64,000 nt of DNA from Bryobacterales bacterium (GTDB taxonomy: Bacteria > Acidobacteriota > Terriglobia > Bryobacterales > UBA6623). The stretch is taken from NCBI GenBank assembly GCA_028819235.1, contig JAPPMC010000095.1:47309-111308 (forward strand), given 5' to 3'. Made by a program: the position numbers and the translations under genes. Below the pieces are notes generated by a model. That model was not told the DNA's origin, ran no database searches, and saw only the letters and a list, made by a program, of their open reading frames with translations. Shown one piece after another: positions 9,056 through 18,234 of this stretch. Positions within the stretch are counted from its first letter, which is position 1. Each line of letters starts with the position of its first letter.

Positions 9056-10506
9056 TTCCAAGGGGTCTCCCGCTCGGCGAGGAACTCGTAGGCTTCTGGA
9101 TAGGTCTTGGCCATCCGTTCCTCCCACTCGGCTGCGATACGGGGATCCTCCGGAATCTCCCCCTTGTCTCCGTAGCGCTGGATCCAGAGGTCCAGGGCCG
9201 TAGCCATCTGGGTCAGGACCTGCTGGTGTTCGGCCGAATCGGCGAGATTGTTGAGCTCGTCCGGATCCGATTGCGTGTCGTACAGCTCTTCCTCGGGGCG
9301 CGTGGACGCCAAGAACGGGAACTCGCTCTCGTCCGCCTCGCCGTGCATCCGCATCCGCGACATCTGGCGCCAGATCGGGTACGAAACCTCCTTGTAGCGG
9401 TTGAGCTGCATGTACGGCCGGTCGGGATGGTAGTTTCGGATGTACTTGTAGCGCTTGTCTCGCACAGCCCGGATGCGGTCGACCGTCTCATCGCAGCGGT
9501 CCCTGGCCGAAAAGACGTAGTCGCGGTCCAGAGCCTCGCCGAGGCCCAGCAGCGTTCTTCCCTCCATGTGCTCCGGAACCTGGATGCCGGCGATTGCCAG
9601 AGAGGTCGCGGAGAGGTCGATTGAGCTGACCAGCTCGTCCCGGACGCTGCCGGGTTCAACCTGGCCCGGCCAGCGGATGATAAGAGGGACTCGGATTCCG
9701 CCGTCGTACAGGAATTGCTTGTCCCGCGGCATCGGCCTCCCATGGTCGCCAAAGAAGATGACCACGGTGTTGTCAGAGAGCCCGTCTTCGTCAAGCCGGT
9801 CCAGCACCCTCCCGACCTTCTCGTCAAGAATGCGGACTGCATCCAGATACCCCGCCCAGTCACGCCGCGAAATCTCGTCTTGGGGATAGTACGCCGGCGG
9901 GCTGACGGCGTCCGGGTTTGTTGGGTTTTCGAGTCCCTCGGTGAATGACCAGACGTCAGGAGGCCGCCCACGGTGCGGCTCGAAGATGTTGACCTGCGCG
10001 TAGAACGGCTGGCCCGGATCCCGGTCCCGCCAATCGGTGCCGTCGAACGGCCGCTCGTGTTCGAAGTTGAAGTCGGTCTTGTTGCGGCCTCCGAGACCGC
10101 TCTCGTGGTCGTTGACGGTAAAGTAGCCGGCCTCGCGGAAGTAGTCCGTGATCATGCGCACGGGGGCCGGCAGTCTGAAGCCGTCGCTCCTGTGGCTCCT
10201 GTGCCCATGGGCTCCGATGCTGGTCTGGTACATGCCCGTGATCAGAGCCGAGCGGGAGGGCGAGCACACCGGGCAGGTCACATAGGCATGCTCGAAACGT
10301 GCGCCGTCAGCCGCCAGCCGGTCGATGTTCGGCGTGTGAACTTCGCTGCTGCCGTAGCAGGACAAGTCCGGCGAAAGGTCGTCGGCGATGATCCAGACCA
10401 CGTTCCAACGGGCGTCGCCAGCGCTGGAGCACGCCTGCTGAAACGATGACGCCACCGACGCCGCGGCCGTCAGACCGCCGAGGAAATGCCTGCGAGTCGT
10501 AGCCAT
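9052..10506 (-). CDS. Sulfatase (S1 family), Tat-type signal
   Basis: A 484-residue arylsulfatase-like enzyme. The N-terminus TTRRHFLGG followed by an Ala-rich stretch and Cys26 suggests Tat export, perhaps as a lipoprotein. IIADDLSPDLSCYG gives the metal-binding Asp pair, and the catalytic motif C-S-P-S-R starts at Cys81, the residue converted to formylglycine in active enzymes. HTPNIDRLAADG, DHGRPM and GGIRVPLIIRWPG are further family signatures. The C-terminus carries the usual ELYDTQSDPDELNNLA block. It cleaves sulfate esters outside the cytoplasm; the substrate is unknown. It leads an operon with a small membrane protein and an SSS symporter. Confidence 0.93.
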   Translation of the reverse strand: MATTRRHFLGGLTAAASVASSFQQACSSAGDARWNVVWIIADDLSPDLSCYGSSEVHTPNIDRLAADGARFEHAYVTCPVCSPSRSALITGMYQTSIGAHGHRSHRSDGFRLPAPVRMITDYFREAGYFTVNDHESGLGGRNKTDFNFEHERPFDGTDWRDRDPGQPFYAQVNIFEPHRGRPPDVWSFTEGLENPTNPDAVSPPAYYPQDEISRRDWAGYLDAVRILDEKVGRVLDRLDEDGLSDNTVVIFFGDHGRPMPRDKQFLYDGGIRVPLIIRWPGQVEPGSVRDELVSSIDLSATSLAIAGIQVPEHMEGRTLLGLGEALDRDYVFSARDRCDETVDRIRAVRDKRYKYIRNYHPDRPYMQLNRYKEVSYPIWRQMSRMRMHGEADESEFPFLASTRPEEELYDTQSDPDELNNLADSAEHQQVLTQMATALDLWIQRYGDKGEIPEDPRIAAEWEERMAKTYPEAYEFLAERETPWK

Positions 10507-10552
10507 AGCGGTTCCCCAATGCCGGATCGCGGCCCCACCTGCCGCCGTCGGC

Positions 10553-11950
10553 TCACGGGTTCCGCATATTGTACAGGAACGTGAACTGGAGACGGATCTC
10601 GCCTCCCAGGTACTCTTGCGGTAGGGGCGGGAACGGATTGGAGGCGCTGACCCCGGCCACCGCGGCGCGGTCGAGCGGCGGCGTTCCGGAACTCCTCGCT
10701 ATCACGAGCTTGGGAACGGCACCGTTGCGCGCGACCGAGAACTGGATCAGAGTGCGGCCACGCGTCATCCCGCGCCTTGCGCTCTGCGGTATCACCGCGA
10801 ACCAGTTTCTTCGCACGGTCGCCAAGACCTGAGTCAGGTAGGGCCGGAAGTCCACTCCCCGCGGATCGCTGAGCAGCTCCACCAGGCTCCCGGCATCGGT
10901 AGGGCCTGGGGGCAGTCCGACGCTGGCAGTCGAGCCCCCGAACCCGTCTCCCACAGCCTGACGCGGGCCGCCGCCCCGCTTTAGGCTCGCCACGGCGCCG
11001 GAGATGATCTGGTCCGGCCGCGGCACGAGTTCGAGCGTTCCCGCCTGGGCGCTGCCGGTGCGGCCGGGCATGCTCGCCCTTGGGTTCTCCAGCTGCAAGA
11101 CAGCACGTTTGCGGCTAGGAGCCTTGGGCATTGGCAGCAGCCGCGGGTCGCGCGCGGTGGCCAGCTGCGTACCAGTGCGGAACTCCCCCGGGCTCGGGCT
11201 TTGCGCCGGGGTGGGCTCGGGTTCCGGCTCCGGTTCCGGTTCCGGCTCGGTCTCGGCAATCGCTGGGCCTTCGTCTTCCGGTTCCGGTTCCTCCTCTGGC
11301 TCGATCGGCTGCACTTCAGGCTCTTCCGGCTCGGGCTCCGGTTCGGACTCCGGCTCAGGGTCAGGCTCGGGACCGGGCCCCTCTTCCGGGGCGGGGAGTG
11401 GCAGGCCCCGGAAGCCGCTGTCGCCTTCTCCCGGAATGTCGAGGCTTGCCTGCAGGGGGGGGAGGTCGTCGAGCGGCGGTGCCATGAGCGTGATGTGCAT
11501 CGCGTTCCAGTCGGCGGGCTCCCTTAGGTCAAGCTCCATCTCGGCCGGGATGAGCAGCAGTAGCAGGAGGACCGCGTGCACCAGGGCGGATGCCGACCGG
11601 GTCATCGCCGGCGGGAAGCGCAGGCTGTGGGAGCCCCAGTCCACGCCGATCTCGAGAGGCGTGACCGGGTCGGGTGGCCACACGCCACTCCCGGAAGTGG
11701 ACCTGTACCGCGCTACCGGGTCAAAGCGCTCTGCCAGCAACTCCCGCAGCGGGCCGCCGGGACGCAACGACATCGGGGAGGCATGGGCGAGCTGCCAGCG
11801 AATGCGGTCTCCGAAGGCGTGCGCCTCCAGCCACAGCGGCAGCTCACTCGGTGCCAGTTTGGACGGAGGACCCTGCGAGGCGCGTTCTGAGACGCTCTTG
11901 CCGTAGTCCTCCAGCAAGAGGTGCAGCGCTGCCGGGCGGGGGTCGTTCAA
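10553..11950 (-). CDS. TonB-like energy transducer with long N-terminal extension
   Basis: A 465-residue protein. The single transmembrane helix ([17 protein letters not shown]) sits at about residues 121-138, so about 115 residues precede it instead of the usual 10-40. Then comes a long Glu-Pro-rich linker (about residues 190-265, many EPEP units) that would span the periplasm. The C-terminal domain (about 375-465) has the TonB pattern: [29 protein letters not shown] and [19 protein letters not shown]. TonB proteins pass proton-motive energy from ExbBD to outer-membrane receptors; no exbB/exbD is in the window. Start TTG at 11950 abuts the upstream TAA; the next ATG (11605) would remove the whole extension. 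GC-rich third positions in the extension support its translation. Confidence 0.82.
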   Translation of the reverse strand: MNDPRPAALHLLLEDYGKSVSERASQGPPSKLAPSELPLWLEAHAFGDRIRWQLAHASPMSLRPGGPLRELLAERFDPVARYRSTSGSGVWPPDPVTPLEIGVDWGSHSLRFPPAMTRSASALVHAVLLLLLLIPAEMELDLREPADWNAMHITLMAPPLDDLPPLQASLDIPGEGDSGFRGLPLPAPEEGPGPEPDPEPESEPEPEPEEPEVQPIEPEEEPEPEDEGPAIAETEPEPEPEPEPEPTPAQSPSPGEFRTGTQLATARDPRLLPMPKAPSRKRAVLQLENPRASMPGRTGSAQAGTLELVPRPDQIISGAVASLKRGGGPRQAVGDGFGGSTASVGLPPGPTDAGSLVELLSDPRGVDFRPYLTQVLATVRRNWFAVIPQSARRGMTRGRTLIQFSVARNGAVPKLVIARSSGTPPLDRAAVAGVSASNPFPPLPQEYLGGEIRLQFTFLYNMRNP

Positions 11951-12913
11951 TTAGCTGAGCGCGGAGAGAGTCTTCGAGACCAACCTCGAATGTTTCTCGA
12001 TGGCCTCCCTTATTCTAAGTGCGAGGTCCAGCGCTGCGAGGCCTTCTCGGCCGGTCACCGGCGGCTCTTGGCAGTTCCTGACTGCCTTGACGAACGCCTC
12101 GAGTTGGCGGCGCAGCGGTTCGTCCCGGCCGGGGCGGATGGGACGGACGCGCAGGTCCGATGAGGATCCGACCGCGATGCGCACGCCGCTTTGCGACATG
12201 TAGTCGATCGAGACGTACTCGCCCGGCTGAAAGAACCGCAACTTGCGGACCTTCTCGGTCGACACGCGGCTCGCCGTCAGGTTCGCGACACACCCGGACT
12301 CGAACTGAAGGCGCGCGTTGGCTATGTCGGCATGCGTGCTGACGACGGGGACGCCGCTGGCATCGACCTTGCACACTGGGGAGTGCGCCAGATTGAGCAC
12401 AATATCGATGTCGTGAATCATCAGGTCCAGCACGACGTCGATGTCCAGGCTTCTCGGGCTGAACGGGCTCAGCCGGTGGATCTCAAAGAACAGAGGGACG
12501 GTAGCATTCGCAGCGGCGATCTGCACGGCCGGGTTGAATCGCTCCAAGTGGCCGACCTGCAGGATCCGGCCCATGCGCTCGGCTGTCTGCACGAGCTCTA
12601 GGGCGCCCTCTGCCCCCGCCGCGAGCGGCTTTTCGACCAAGATGTCGAAGCCCCTCTTGAGCAAGGCCAGCCCGACCGGCACGTGTAGCACGGTCGGCAC
12701 TGCGACGCTCGCCGCCCGGATGCTGTCCGGGAGGCTGCCGATGTCCTCCACTGGGTCACAGCCGAACTCCCCGGCGACCCGCCCGGCGCGGTCCCGGTCC
12801 GGATCCACGACGGCGACCAGCCGGGCCTCCGGCATGGCCGAGTACACGCGGGCGTGCTGTCGCCCGAACGCTCCAACGCCAACCACTGCCACATCTACCG
12901 GGTCTGGTGCCAT
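11951..12913 (-). CDS. Gfo/Idh/MocA family oxidoreductase (possibly UDP-GlcNAc 3-dehydrogenase-like)
   Basis: A 320-residue NAD(P)-dependent enzyme. The Rossmann entry VAVVGVGAFGRQHARVY begins near residue 7, and EKPLA follows at about 95-100. The segments GHLERFNPA and LDIDVVLDLMIHDIDIVL resemble the GnnA-like branch, which oxidises UDP-GlcNAc at C3 for lipid A with 3-amino sugars. No lpx genes or partner aminotransferase are nearby, so this assignment is tentative. ATG at 12913 is preferred over the GTG at 12928 because GGAAGAG lies at ribosome-binding distance. The gene follows a PQQ-propeller gene by 36 bases and abuts the TonB-like gene. Confidence 0.8.
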   Translation of the reverse strand: MAPDPVDVAVVGVGAFGRQHARVYSAMPEARLVAVVDPDRDRAGRVAGEFGCDPVEDIGSLPDSIRAASVAVPTVLHVPVGLALLKRGFDILVEKPLAAGAEGALELVQTAERMGRILQVGHLERFNPAVQIAAANATVPLFFEIHRLSPFSPRSLDIDVVLDLMIHDIDIVLNLAHSPVCKVDASGVPVVSTHADIANARLQFESGCVANLTASRVSTEKVRKLRFFQPGEYVSIDYMSQSGVRIAVGSSSDLRVRPIRPGRDEPLRRQLEAFVKAVRNCQEPPVTGREGLAALDLALRIREAIEKHSRLVSKTLSALS

Positions 12914-12949
12914 TGGCCGCTCTTCCACTTGGATCGTGCGCGCGAGTCT

Positions 12950-14395
12950 TTAGCGCAGGTCGTACGCGGCCATTTCGGTCTGGTTGCGGACGTACAGGAT
13001 GCCGTCTGCCATGGCCGGCACGTTCCAGGTCTTGCCGGGGATCGCCTCGAAGCGCGCCAGCTCTCGGTACTCCTCGGGCGTGGCCTCCACGAGCGCGAGG
13101 TCGCCTTGCTCGCTTACCACTATCAAGTGCCCGCCGGCGTGGAGCAGCTGTCCGTAGCGATACCTGCCCTGCTTCCAGTGGCGCTCGCCCGTTCGGACGT
13201 CCAACGCGACCATGATTCCCTCGTCCAGCCCGTAGACCACCCCACTGGCGAGAACTGAGGGGTTGAACTTGTTCTTCATGTTGCGGTTGAACCAGACTTC
13301 CTCGACCGAAAAGGCTTCGCCGTCGGCCGTGATCTTCAGCAGCGCCGCTCCGTGGCCATAACCGGATGAAACAAACACGTGTTCCCCGTCAACCACTAGG
13401 GGTTGGGCGCAGTTCGCGTCGTAGGAAGTCCTCCACGGATGGCTCCAAAGAAGCGAGCCGTCATCGAGCGATGCGCCCAGAACTCGCGTGCCGCTGATGA
13501 CGAGCAGCTGTCTGCGCCCGGCCAGTTCGGCGACCTGCGGCGAGACATACCCTGCCTTGTCGTTCAGAGCGGACCAGCGTACGTCACCGCTCAACTTGTC
13601 GTAGGCGATGATCGACCTGCCCCGGCGGCCTCCCGGCAACGTGACGACGATGTCGTCCACGACCAGCGGGGCGCCCGCCATGCCCCAAGTGAGGTTGTCG
13701 GCCCCCGCGTCTGCGAGGATGTTCCGCTCCCACAGGACGCGGCCATCGGAGGCCTGCAGGCACGTCAGGTGTCCACTGGCGCCAAGCGCGTAAAGGCGTC
13801 CGTCGGACCATGTTGGGGTCGCTCGCGGGCCGTCGCCGCCCATGGACTCACTGAAGCGGGCCCTCCATGAGTGCTCCCACGCTTGGCTCCCGTCCTCGAT
13901 CCGGTAGGCTGCAACGACTTCCCGGCCTCTTCGCTGCTCGATAGTGAAGACGAGCGAATCGGCGACAACCATGGATGCGTACCCGCCGCCGATCTGCTGC
14001 CGCCAGAGCTCCGGCGGACCCTCGGCGGGCCAGTCCGTGCGAATCTTGGTCTCGCCGTAGATCCCGGCTCGGCCTGGGCCACGGTACTCTGTCCAGTAGT
14101 TGGCGGGGCCTGTCGGCTGCTCGACGGCGGGTGCCGGTTTGGCTGCGACTGCCGACCGCTCCAAGTCCTGCCGGGCGGGGTGCGCTTGCGCCCGCTCCTG
14201 GGCCCGGCGGGATTCCTCCAAGTCCTGCATGCGCCGCTCGGAGTTGGCGTGCTCGATGACGATGCCGCGCCCCGATCCCGACAGCCCGACGCTGGCGCCA
14301 GACCACCGGATATAGGCCGTTCCGCAAAGCGCCACGGCCACCAGTGCAGCTGCCCCGTACAGGCATGCTCTCAATACACGACTGCCCATCGTCAT
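12950..14395 (-). CDS. PQQ-like beta-propeller repeat protein, membrane-anchored
   Basis: A 481-residue protein with an N-terminal membrane anchor (about residues 8-28), a charged helical linker (about 45-85) and a propeller. At least five blade repeats of the type GRLYALGASGHLTCLQASDGRVLWER are visible, with W/D endings such as GSQAWEHSW, DVRWSA, SLLWSHPW and GERHWKQG. Such folds occur in BamB and in quinoprotein-like sensors. No dehydrogenase catalytic residues are recognisable, so an enzymatic role is not claimed. ATG at 14395 is chosen because AAGGAG sits 6 bases upstream. A following Gfo/Idh oxidoreductase gene is in the same direction. Confidence 0.85.
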   Translation of the reverse strand: MTMGSRVLRACLYGAAALVAVALCGTAYIRWSGASVGLSGSGRGIVIEHANSERRMQDLEESRRAQERAQAHPARQDLERSAVAAKPAPAVEQPTGPANYWTEYRGPGRAGIYGETKIRTDWPAEGPPELWRQQIGGGYASMVVADSLVFTIEQRRGREVVAAYRIEDGSQAWEHSWRARFSESMGGDGPRATPTWSDGRLYALGASGHLTCLQASDGRVLWERNILADAGADNLTWGMAGAPLVVDDIVVTLPGGRRGRSIIAYDKLSGDVRWSALNDKAGYVSPQVAELAGRRQLLVISGTRVLGASLDDGSLLWSHPWRTSYDANCAQPLVVDGEHVFVSSGYGHGAALLKITADGEAFSVEEVWFNRNMKNKFNPSVLASGVVYGLDEGIMVALDVRTGERHWKQGRYRYGQLLHAGGHLIVVSEQGDLALVEATPEEYRELARFEAIPGKTWNVPAMADGILYVRNQTEMAAYDLR

Positions 14396-14443
14396 CAAGT
14401 GCTCCTTTCGCTCGAACCCCTCAGCGGATGCCCTATCCCTAGC

Positions 14444-16102
14444 CTATCGGACGTACCTCTGGGCGATCGGGTACCTGCGCCCCATGCCGAAGGCCTTGGA
14501 TGTCACGCGCAGCCCGGGTGCCGCCTGCTGGCGCTTGTACTCATTGCGGTCCACCATCCGTGCGATCTCCTGCACAAGCTCCGCCGGCTGGCCGAGACGC
14601 TCGGCGATCTCCGCCACGGGCAGGCTCTCTTCGACATACGCCTGCAGGATCGGGTCCAGCACCTCGTAGCGGGGCAGGGAATCCGAGTCCTTCTGGTCGG
14701 GGCGAAGCTCGGCACTGGGGGGCTTGGTCAGCACGGACTCAGGGATCGCACCGGGATGGCGCCGGTTGGCGACGCCAGCGAGCTTGTATGCCATGGTCTT
14801 CGGCACGTCGCTGATGACTGCCAAGCCGCCGCACATGTCCCCGTAGATCGTGCAATAGCCCACGGCAAGCTCGCTCTTGTTCCCGGTTGTCAGCACGAGG
14901 CCGCCGAACTTGTTCGCCAAGGCCATCAGAACAGAGCCCCGCAGGCGCGCTTGCAGGTTCTCCTCTGCCGTGTTAGCGGGCATCCCCTCGAAACTCGGTG
15001 CGAGCTGCCTGATAAACCTACCGTAGACCGGCGTGATCTCGATGGTCTTGAAGCCGATGCCCAGCGACGCAGCCGTGTGGCGCGCGTCCACCAGGCTGGC
15101 ATCGGACGAGTACGGCCCGGGCATCGCAACGCCCGTCACATGGTGCGGGCCCAAGGCATCGCTTGCGATCACCGCTGTCAGCGCCGAGTCGATGCCCCCG
15201 CTCATCCCGACGAATACGTCGCGGAACCCGCACTTCGTCACGTAGTCGCGCGTGCCCAGCGTGAGAGCCTCGTACACCGCCCCGAGCTCCGCGTCGGAGT
15301 CCGCCCGCCCGGGCCACGGTGGGTCCATGCGTGCCCCCCTTGCCACGTCCCAGCAGACCAGTTGCTCCGCGAACGAAGCGGCTGTCGCCCCCAGGCGGCC
15401 CGTGCGGTCGACCGCAAAGCTCGAGCCGTCGAAGATCAGCTGGTCGTTCCCCCCCACCTGGTTCACGAACGCCGCCGGGATTGCGTGGCGGGCGGCCAGC
15501 GCCCGGAACATCCGCAGCCGAAACTGGCGACGGCCCGCGTGGTACGGCGACGCCGAGATGTTCAACAGCAGGTCGGCGCCTTGCGACGCCAGCTCTTCGA
15601 CTGGATCCCTGGAGTAGCGCGTGCGCTCCCAGAATTGCTTATCGTTCCAGGCGTCTTCGCAGATCGTCAGGCCGATTCGTGCGCCCCCGAACCTCCACAC
15701 TGCAGGCGTGCGCCCGGACTCGAAGTAGCGTGCCTCGTCGAAGACGTCGTACGTGGGCAGCAGCGACTTGGCTTGGCGGTGGACAATCTCGCCACGGTGG
15801 ACGCACGCGACGCAGTTGCTAGCCTTGCCCGGCTCGGCCGACACACCGCAGAAGCCGAGGACGATACCGGTGCGGAGGCCTGCGGACCGCTGGGCGATCT
15901 TGCGTACCCGCGCTTCACAGGCCTGCGGGAAGCCCGCAGTGCTGACAAGGTCCAAGGGCGGGTAGCCCGCTACTGCGAGCTCCGGGAAAACGGCCAGATC
16001 GGCTCCCAAGGCGTCGGCCTTGTGAGCCAGCGCTAGGATCTTTTCCGAGTTGCCGGTCAGATCGCCGACCGTGAAGTTTGCTTGGGCCAGTGCCAGCCGC
16101 AT
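14444..16102 (-). CDS. nadE: Glutamine-dependent NAD(+) synthetase
   Basis: A 552-residue two-domain enzyme that amidates nicotinic acid adenine dinucleotide to NAD. The N-terminal nitrilase-type glutaminase domain shows FPELAVAGYPPLD (catalytic Glu), K-SLLPTYDVFDEARYF (Lys) and LTICEDAWND (catalytic Cys). The C-terminal synthetase domain has the ATP-pyrophosphatase loop GMSGGIDSALT and later GNKSELAVGYCTIYGDM and KPPSAELRPDQKD. Length and domain order match fused NadE. ATG at 16102 (RLALAQANFTVGDL) is preferred over a GTG six codons upstream. nadK (42127-43026) is elsewhere in the window. Confidence 0.95.
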   Translation of the reverse strand: MRLALAQANFTVGDLTGNSEKILALAHKADALGADLAVFPELAVAGYPPLDLVSTAGFPQACEARVRKIAQRSAGLRTGIVLGFCGVSAEPGKASNCVACVHRGEIVHRQAKSLLPTYDVFDEARYFESGRTPAVWRFGGARIGLTICEDAWNDKQFWERTRYSRDPVEELASQGADLLLNISASPYHAGRRQFRLRMFRALAARHAIPAAFVNQVGGNDQLIFDGSSFAVDRTGRLGATAASFAEQLVCWDVARGARMDPPWPGRADSDAELGAVYEALTLGTRDYVTKCGFRDVFVGMSGGIDSALTAVIASDALGPHHVTGVAMPGPYSSDASLVDARHTAASLGIGFKTIEITPVYGRFIRQLAPSFEGMPANTAEENLQARLRGSVLMALANKFGGLVLTTGNKSELAVGYCTIYGDMCGGLAVISDVPKTMAYKLAGVANRRHPGAIPESVLTKPPSAELRPDQKDSDSLPRYEVLDPILQAYVEESLPVAEIAERLGQPAELVQEIARMVDRNEYKRQQAAPGLRVTSKAFGMGRRYPIAQRYVR

Positions 16103-16173
16103 CAGCCCCAGCCCCGGCACAGGTGCCGCGCGGGCACTCCCGCGCGGGCGATAGGATGTGGCGCGAGCCCGAC

Positions 16174-17394
16174 CTAGAACGTGTGGCCGTCCGTCAAGGT
16201 GAGCCGGAAAGGCTCCCTCACCAAGCCGCTGGCAACGCCGTCGATGGTCAGCAAGGAGCCGGTTCGAACTCCCGTCCGGCGCCGGTTCTCCAGGTTAAGC
16301 ACAACTTCCGTGCGTCCCCCCGGCTCGCTGGTCAGGTTGATCGTCGCCGGTCGCTCCGGAGGCGAAGCGGACACGACGTACAGGCCCATTCTGGGCGTGA
16401 GCTTGCCGCGCAGGTCGCTCCACGTCGCATCGCCGCTGGGCCCCAGCAGGGTCGTCTTGAGATCCTTGAACACCCACAGGGTCGGGAGCTGCCTGCGCGA
16501 CTCCTGCTCGGCCTCGAACTTCATCTCTTCGTCGGACTTCAGCTCGATTCGCTCCGTCGGTGCGGCCCCCGCCCTGGCCATTTCCTCGAACTTGGGCCAG
16601 AACGTATCGAAGGACTGCTCGCCGTAGTTGTTCTTTAAGAGGTTCTGCACGTATTCCAAGACCTGCTGGCGGCCTTCGGCCGGCATCGAACCCGGGCCGT
16701 CATAGGTCGCGGCGCGCGCGAAGTGGAAGAACGCCAAGTCGTACTTCGAAGCGTCCTGCTCGTTCAGGGTCATCTGGCCGAGCCAGTAGGACACTTGCCC
16801 GCGCGATGGGTCTAGGGAGAGGACCTGCTCGAACTCGTTAGCCGCACCGGAGTTGTCCTTCTGCTGCATCTTGCACCAGCCGAGTGTCAGCCTCGCGTTC
16901 ACGACCGCCTGCTGCTTGGCGTTGTCCCAGGCCGCTTGGGCAATGCCGTCTGGCTTGGCCGCGAACTGCTGGTCCACCAGATTCAACACCGCGCCTGCCG
17001 CCGTCAGTCCGTCGCCGATGGTCGCGTCGTCTGCCTTGCCCATATAAGGGACGGACAGCGTGATGACGTAGTGCGCGGTGAACTCGTTCGGCGAGGCAGC
17101 CAGAACGCGCTTGGCCGCGTTGATCGCCTCCGTTGTGTTGTTGGTCTTCTGGTAGCTGTCGAGGTAGAAGCGATCCCGCTCCAGACTGTAGTCGGTCTCC
17201 GGGTACTTTTCCCGCCATTCGTTGAGCAGCGCCAATTTCTTGGCTGGGTCGGCCTCGCCGTAGACCTTCGTAATGATGTCGTACTCGGCGCGGTCCTTGT
17301 ACTGCTTCTCCTGCGGATTAGGGATGCCAACCGCTGTGACCATCAGCAGCAGGCAAGCGGCTAGTCCGAACTGGGCGATCTTCTTCATCTGCAT
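16174..17394 (-). CDS. Exported TPR-like protein
   Basis: A 406-residue protein with an N-terminal signal peptide (KKIAQFGLAACLLLMVTAVG). The mature part is helical and reads like tetratricopeptide repeats, for example EINAAKRVLAASPNEFTAHY and NARLTLGWCKMQQKDNSGAANEFEQVLSLDPSRGQVSYWLGQ. The last 100 residues are beta-rich (LRGKLTPRMGLYVVSASPPERPATINLTSEPGGR). It probably acts as a periplasmic scaffold; the partner is unknown. ATG at 17394 (or 17388) follows GGGAG at good distance; the longer upstream frame lacks a signal peptide. A similar protein type is common in Acidobacteriota (recollection). Confidence 0.78.
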   Translation of the reverse strand: MQMKKIAQFGLAACLLLMVTAVGIPNPQEKQYKDRAEYDIITKVYGEADPAKKLALLNEWREKYPETDYSLERDRFYLDSYQKTNNTTEAINAAKRVLAASPNEFTAHYVITLSVPYMGKADDATIGDGLTAAGAVLNLVDQQFAAKPDGIAQAAWDNAKQQAVVNARLTLGWCKMQQKDNSGAANEFEQVLSLDPSRGQVSYWLGQMTLNEQDASKYDLAFFHFARAATYDGPGSMPAEGRQQVLEYVQNLLKNNYGEQSFDTFWPKFEEMARAGAAPTERIELKSDEEMKFEAEQESRRQLPTLWVFKDLKTTLLGPSGDATWSDLRGKLTPRMGLYVVSASPPERPATINLTSEPGGRTEVVLNLENRRRTGVRTGSLLTIDGVASGLVREPFRLTLTDGHTF

Positions 17395-18078
17395 TCCCGA
17401 AACTCCCGTGCCGCGACTGGGCGGCACCTTAGCAATCATGCCACAGTCACCGTGCGGCTGCAACGCGCTCGCGGTCCCCAGCCGCAATGACAACGGACCC
17501 AGCGACACTAGCGAGTATATAGCAGTCCGCGGCCGGCGCTCGCACGGCATGCCTCTTGGCGTGCCACAAGTTCGCAGTTCCGTCGGAGCCGTCGCGGCAC
17601 TCGATGGCGGCTCGGGTTGGCGAAGCCTTTCAGGCACGGGCCTGCAGGCGCGGAAGCAGATGACCGCGACGTTCGCAGCGGTCCGTCGATTCCTGCAGGC
17701 CAATACGCCAAAGCGGAGCAGCGGCCAGTCTGACCGGCCGCCGACGTCTCAGGGCGACGTGGCTGTCCGGACCAAAACGATCCATTTCCCCTGCCACCTC
17801 CAGAAAGTCGGCGACACTGCTGCCGTTCTTCCGCCTGAATTGCAGGCGCGGCACGGATCTACGCAATGCCTAGGGACTGCCCAAACCTCGTCGGAATTCC
17901 CATGGCCTGAGTCGTCAGTTCAATCTTTGCCGCTGTCGGTTCTGCCTGAACGCTGGACTAACCCCAGCAATTCGGCGCGACACAAGCTGAATTCACGCGT
18001 TGGATTGAAGAGATGTTGGCCCTGCGCGAAAGTCCGGCGCTCGCCATTGCGCGGGAGTGCCGGCCCGGCTGATGCTAT

Positions 18079-18110
18079 GCTTGACTTAGAGCGTCAAGCT
18101 CTGCTATGAA
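18079..18110 (+). promoter_or_regulatory. Candidate sigma-70 promoter overlapped by inverted repeats
   Basis: TTGACT at 18081-18086 and TATGAA at 18105-18110 are 18 bases apart. A perfect 7-base inverted repeat (GCTTGAC / GTCAAGC) covers 18079-18099, and a second one (AGAGC / GCTCT) covers 18088-18102. They share bases, so only one hairpin could form at a time. The site lies about 125 bases before the small gene at 18235. Confidence 0.35.
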
Positions 18111-18130
18111 TTACAACAGTGCGAATTGGG

Positions 18131-18142
18131 GGACGGCCGTCC
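18131..18142. promoter_or_regulatory. Perfect 12-base palindrome (candidate operator)
   Basis: GGACGGCCGTCC is its own reverse complement. It lies 21 bases downstream of the candidate -10 and 92 bases before the small gene at 18235, a position suited to a repressor site. In GC-rich DNA such a word can arise by chance. Confidence 0.25.
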
Positions 18143-18234
18143 GAACGTAGAGGTCTGGCACGCTTACTACCCGCTTCGCATTGAGCGCATTGGGATTCAC
18201 AGATTCTTCTGCGGGAGAGTGACAGGGAGGAACA

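Larger units (their letters stand above)
17395..18234. other. Intergenic stretch with promoter-like and palindromic sites
   Basis: About 840 bases between the TPR-like gene and a small orphan gene. Open frames on both strands lack motifs, usable starts or clear third-position bias, so no gene is called. The right end holds a promoter-like pair at 18081-18110 and a perfect 12-base palindrome at 18131-18142, both listed separately. Confidence 0.4.

Noticed and set aside
11205..11400. Short tandem DNA repeats, considered as a CRISPR or satellite
   Set aside because: The units are irregular, 6-base codon repeats inside the TonB-like linker with no spacers.
11004..11906. Gly/Ser-rich plus-strand frame that looks like a repetitive surface protein
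   Set aside because: It is the antisense of the EP-rich linker of the TonB-like gene; the repetition comes from Glu-Pro codons.
13871..16036. Long plus-strand frame of 721 codons
   Set aside because: It is antisense to the PQQ-propeller and nadE genes; its translation is Arg/His/Gln-rich with no motif, as expected for a shadow frame in GC-rich DNA.
16255..16275. GGTTCGAAC-like T-loop word, checked as a tRNA
   Set aside because: Lies inside the TPR-like gene and has no acceptor or anticodon arms around it.
17273..18109. Plus-strand frame of 278 codons spanning the end of the TPR gene and the intergenic region
   Set aside because: Starts in antisense of a real gene, mixed codon pattern, no homology or ribosome binding site.
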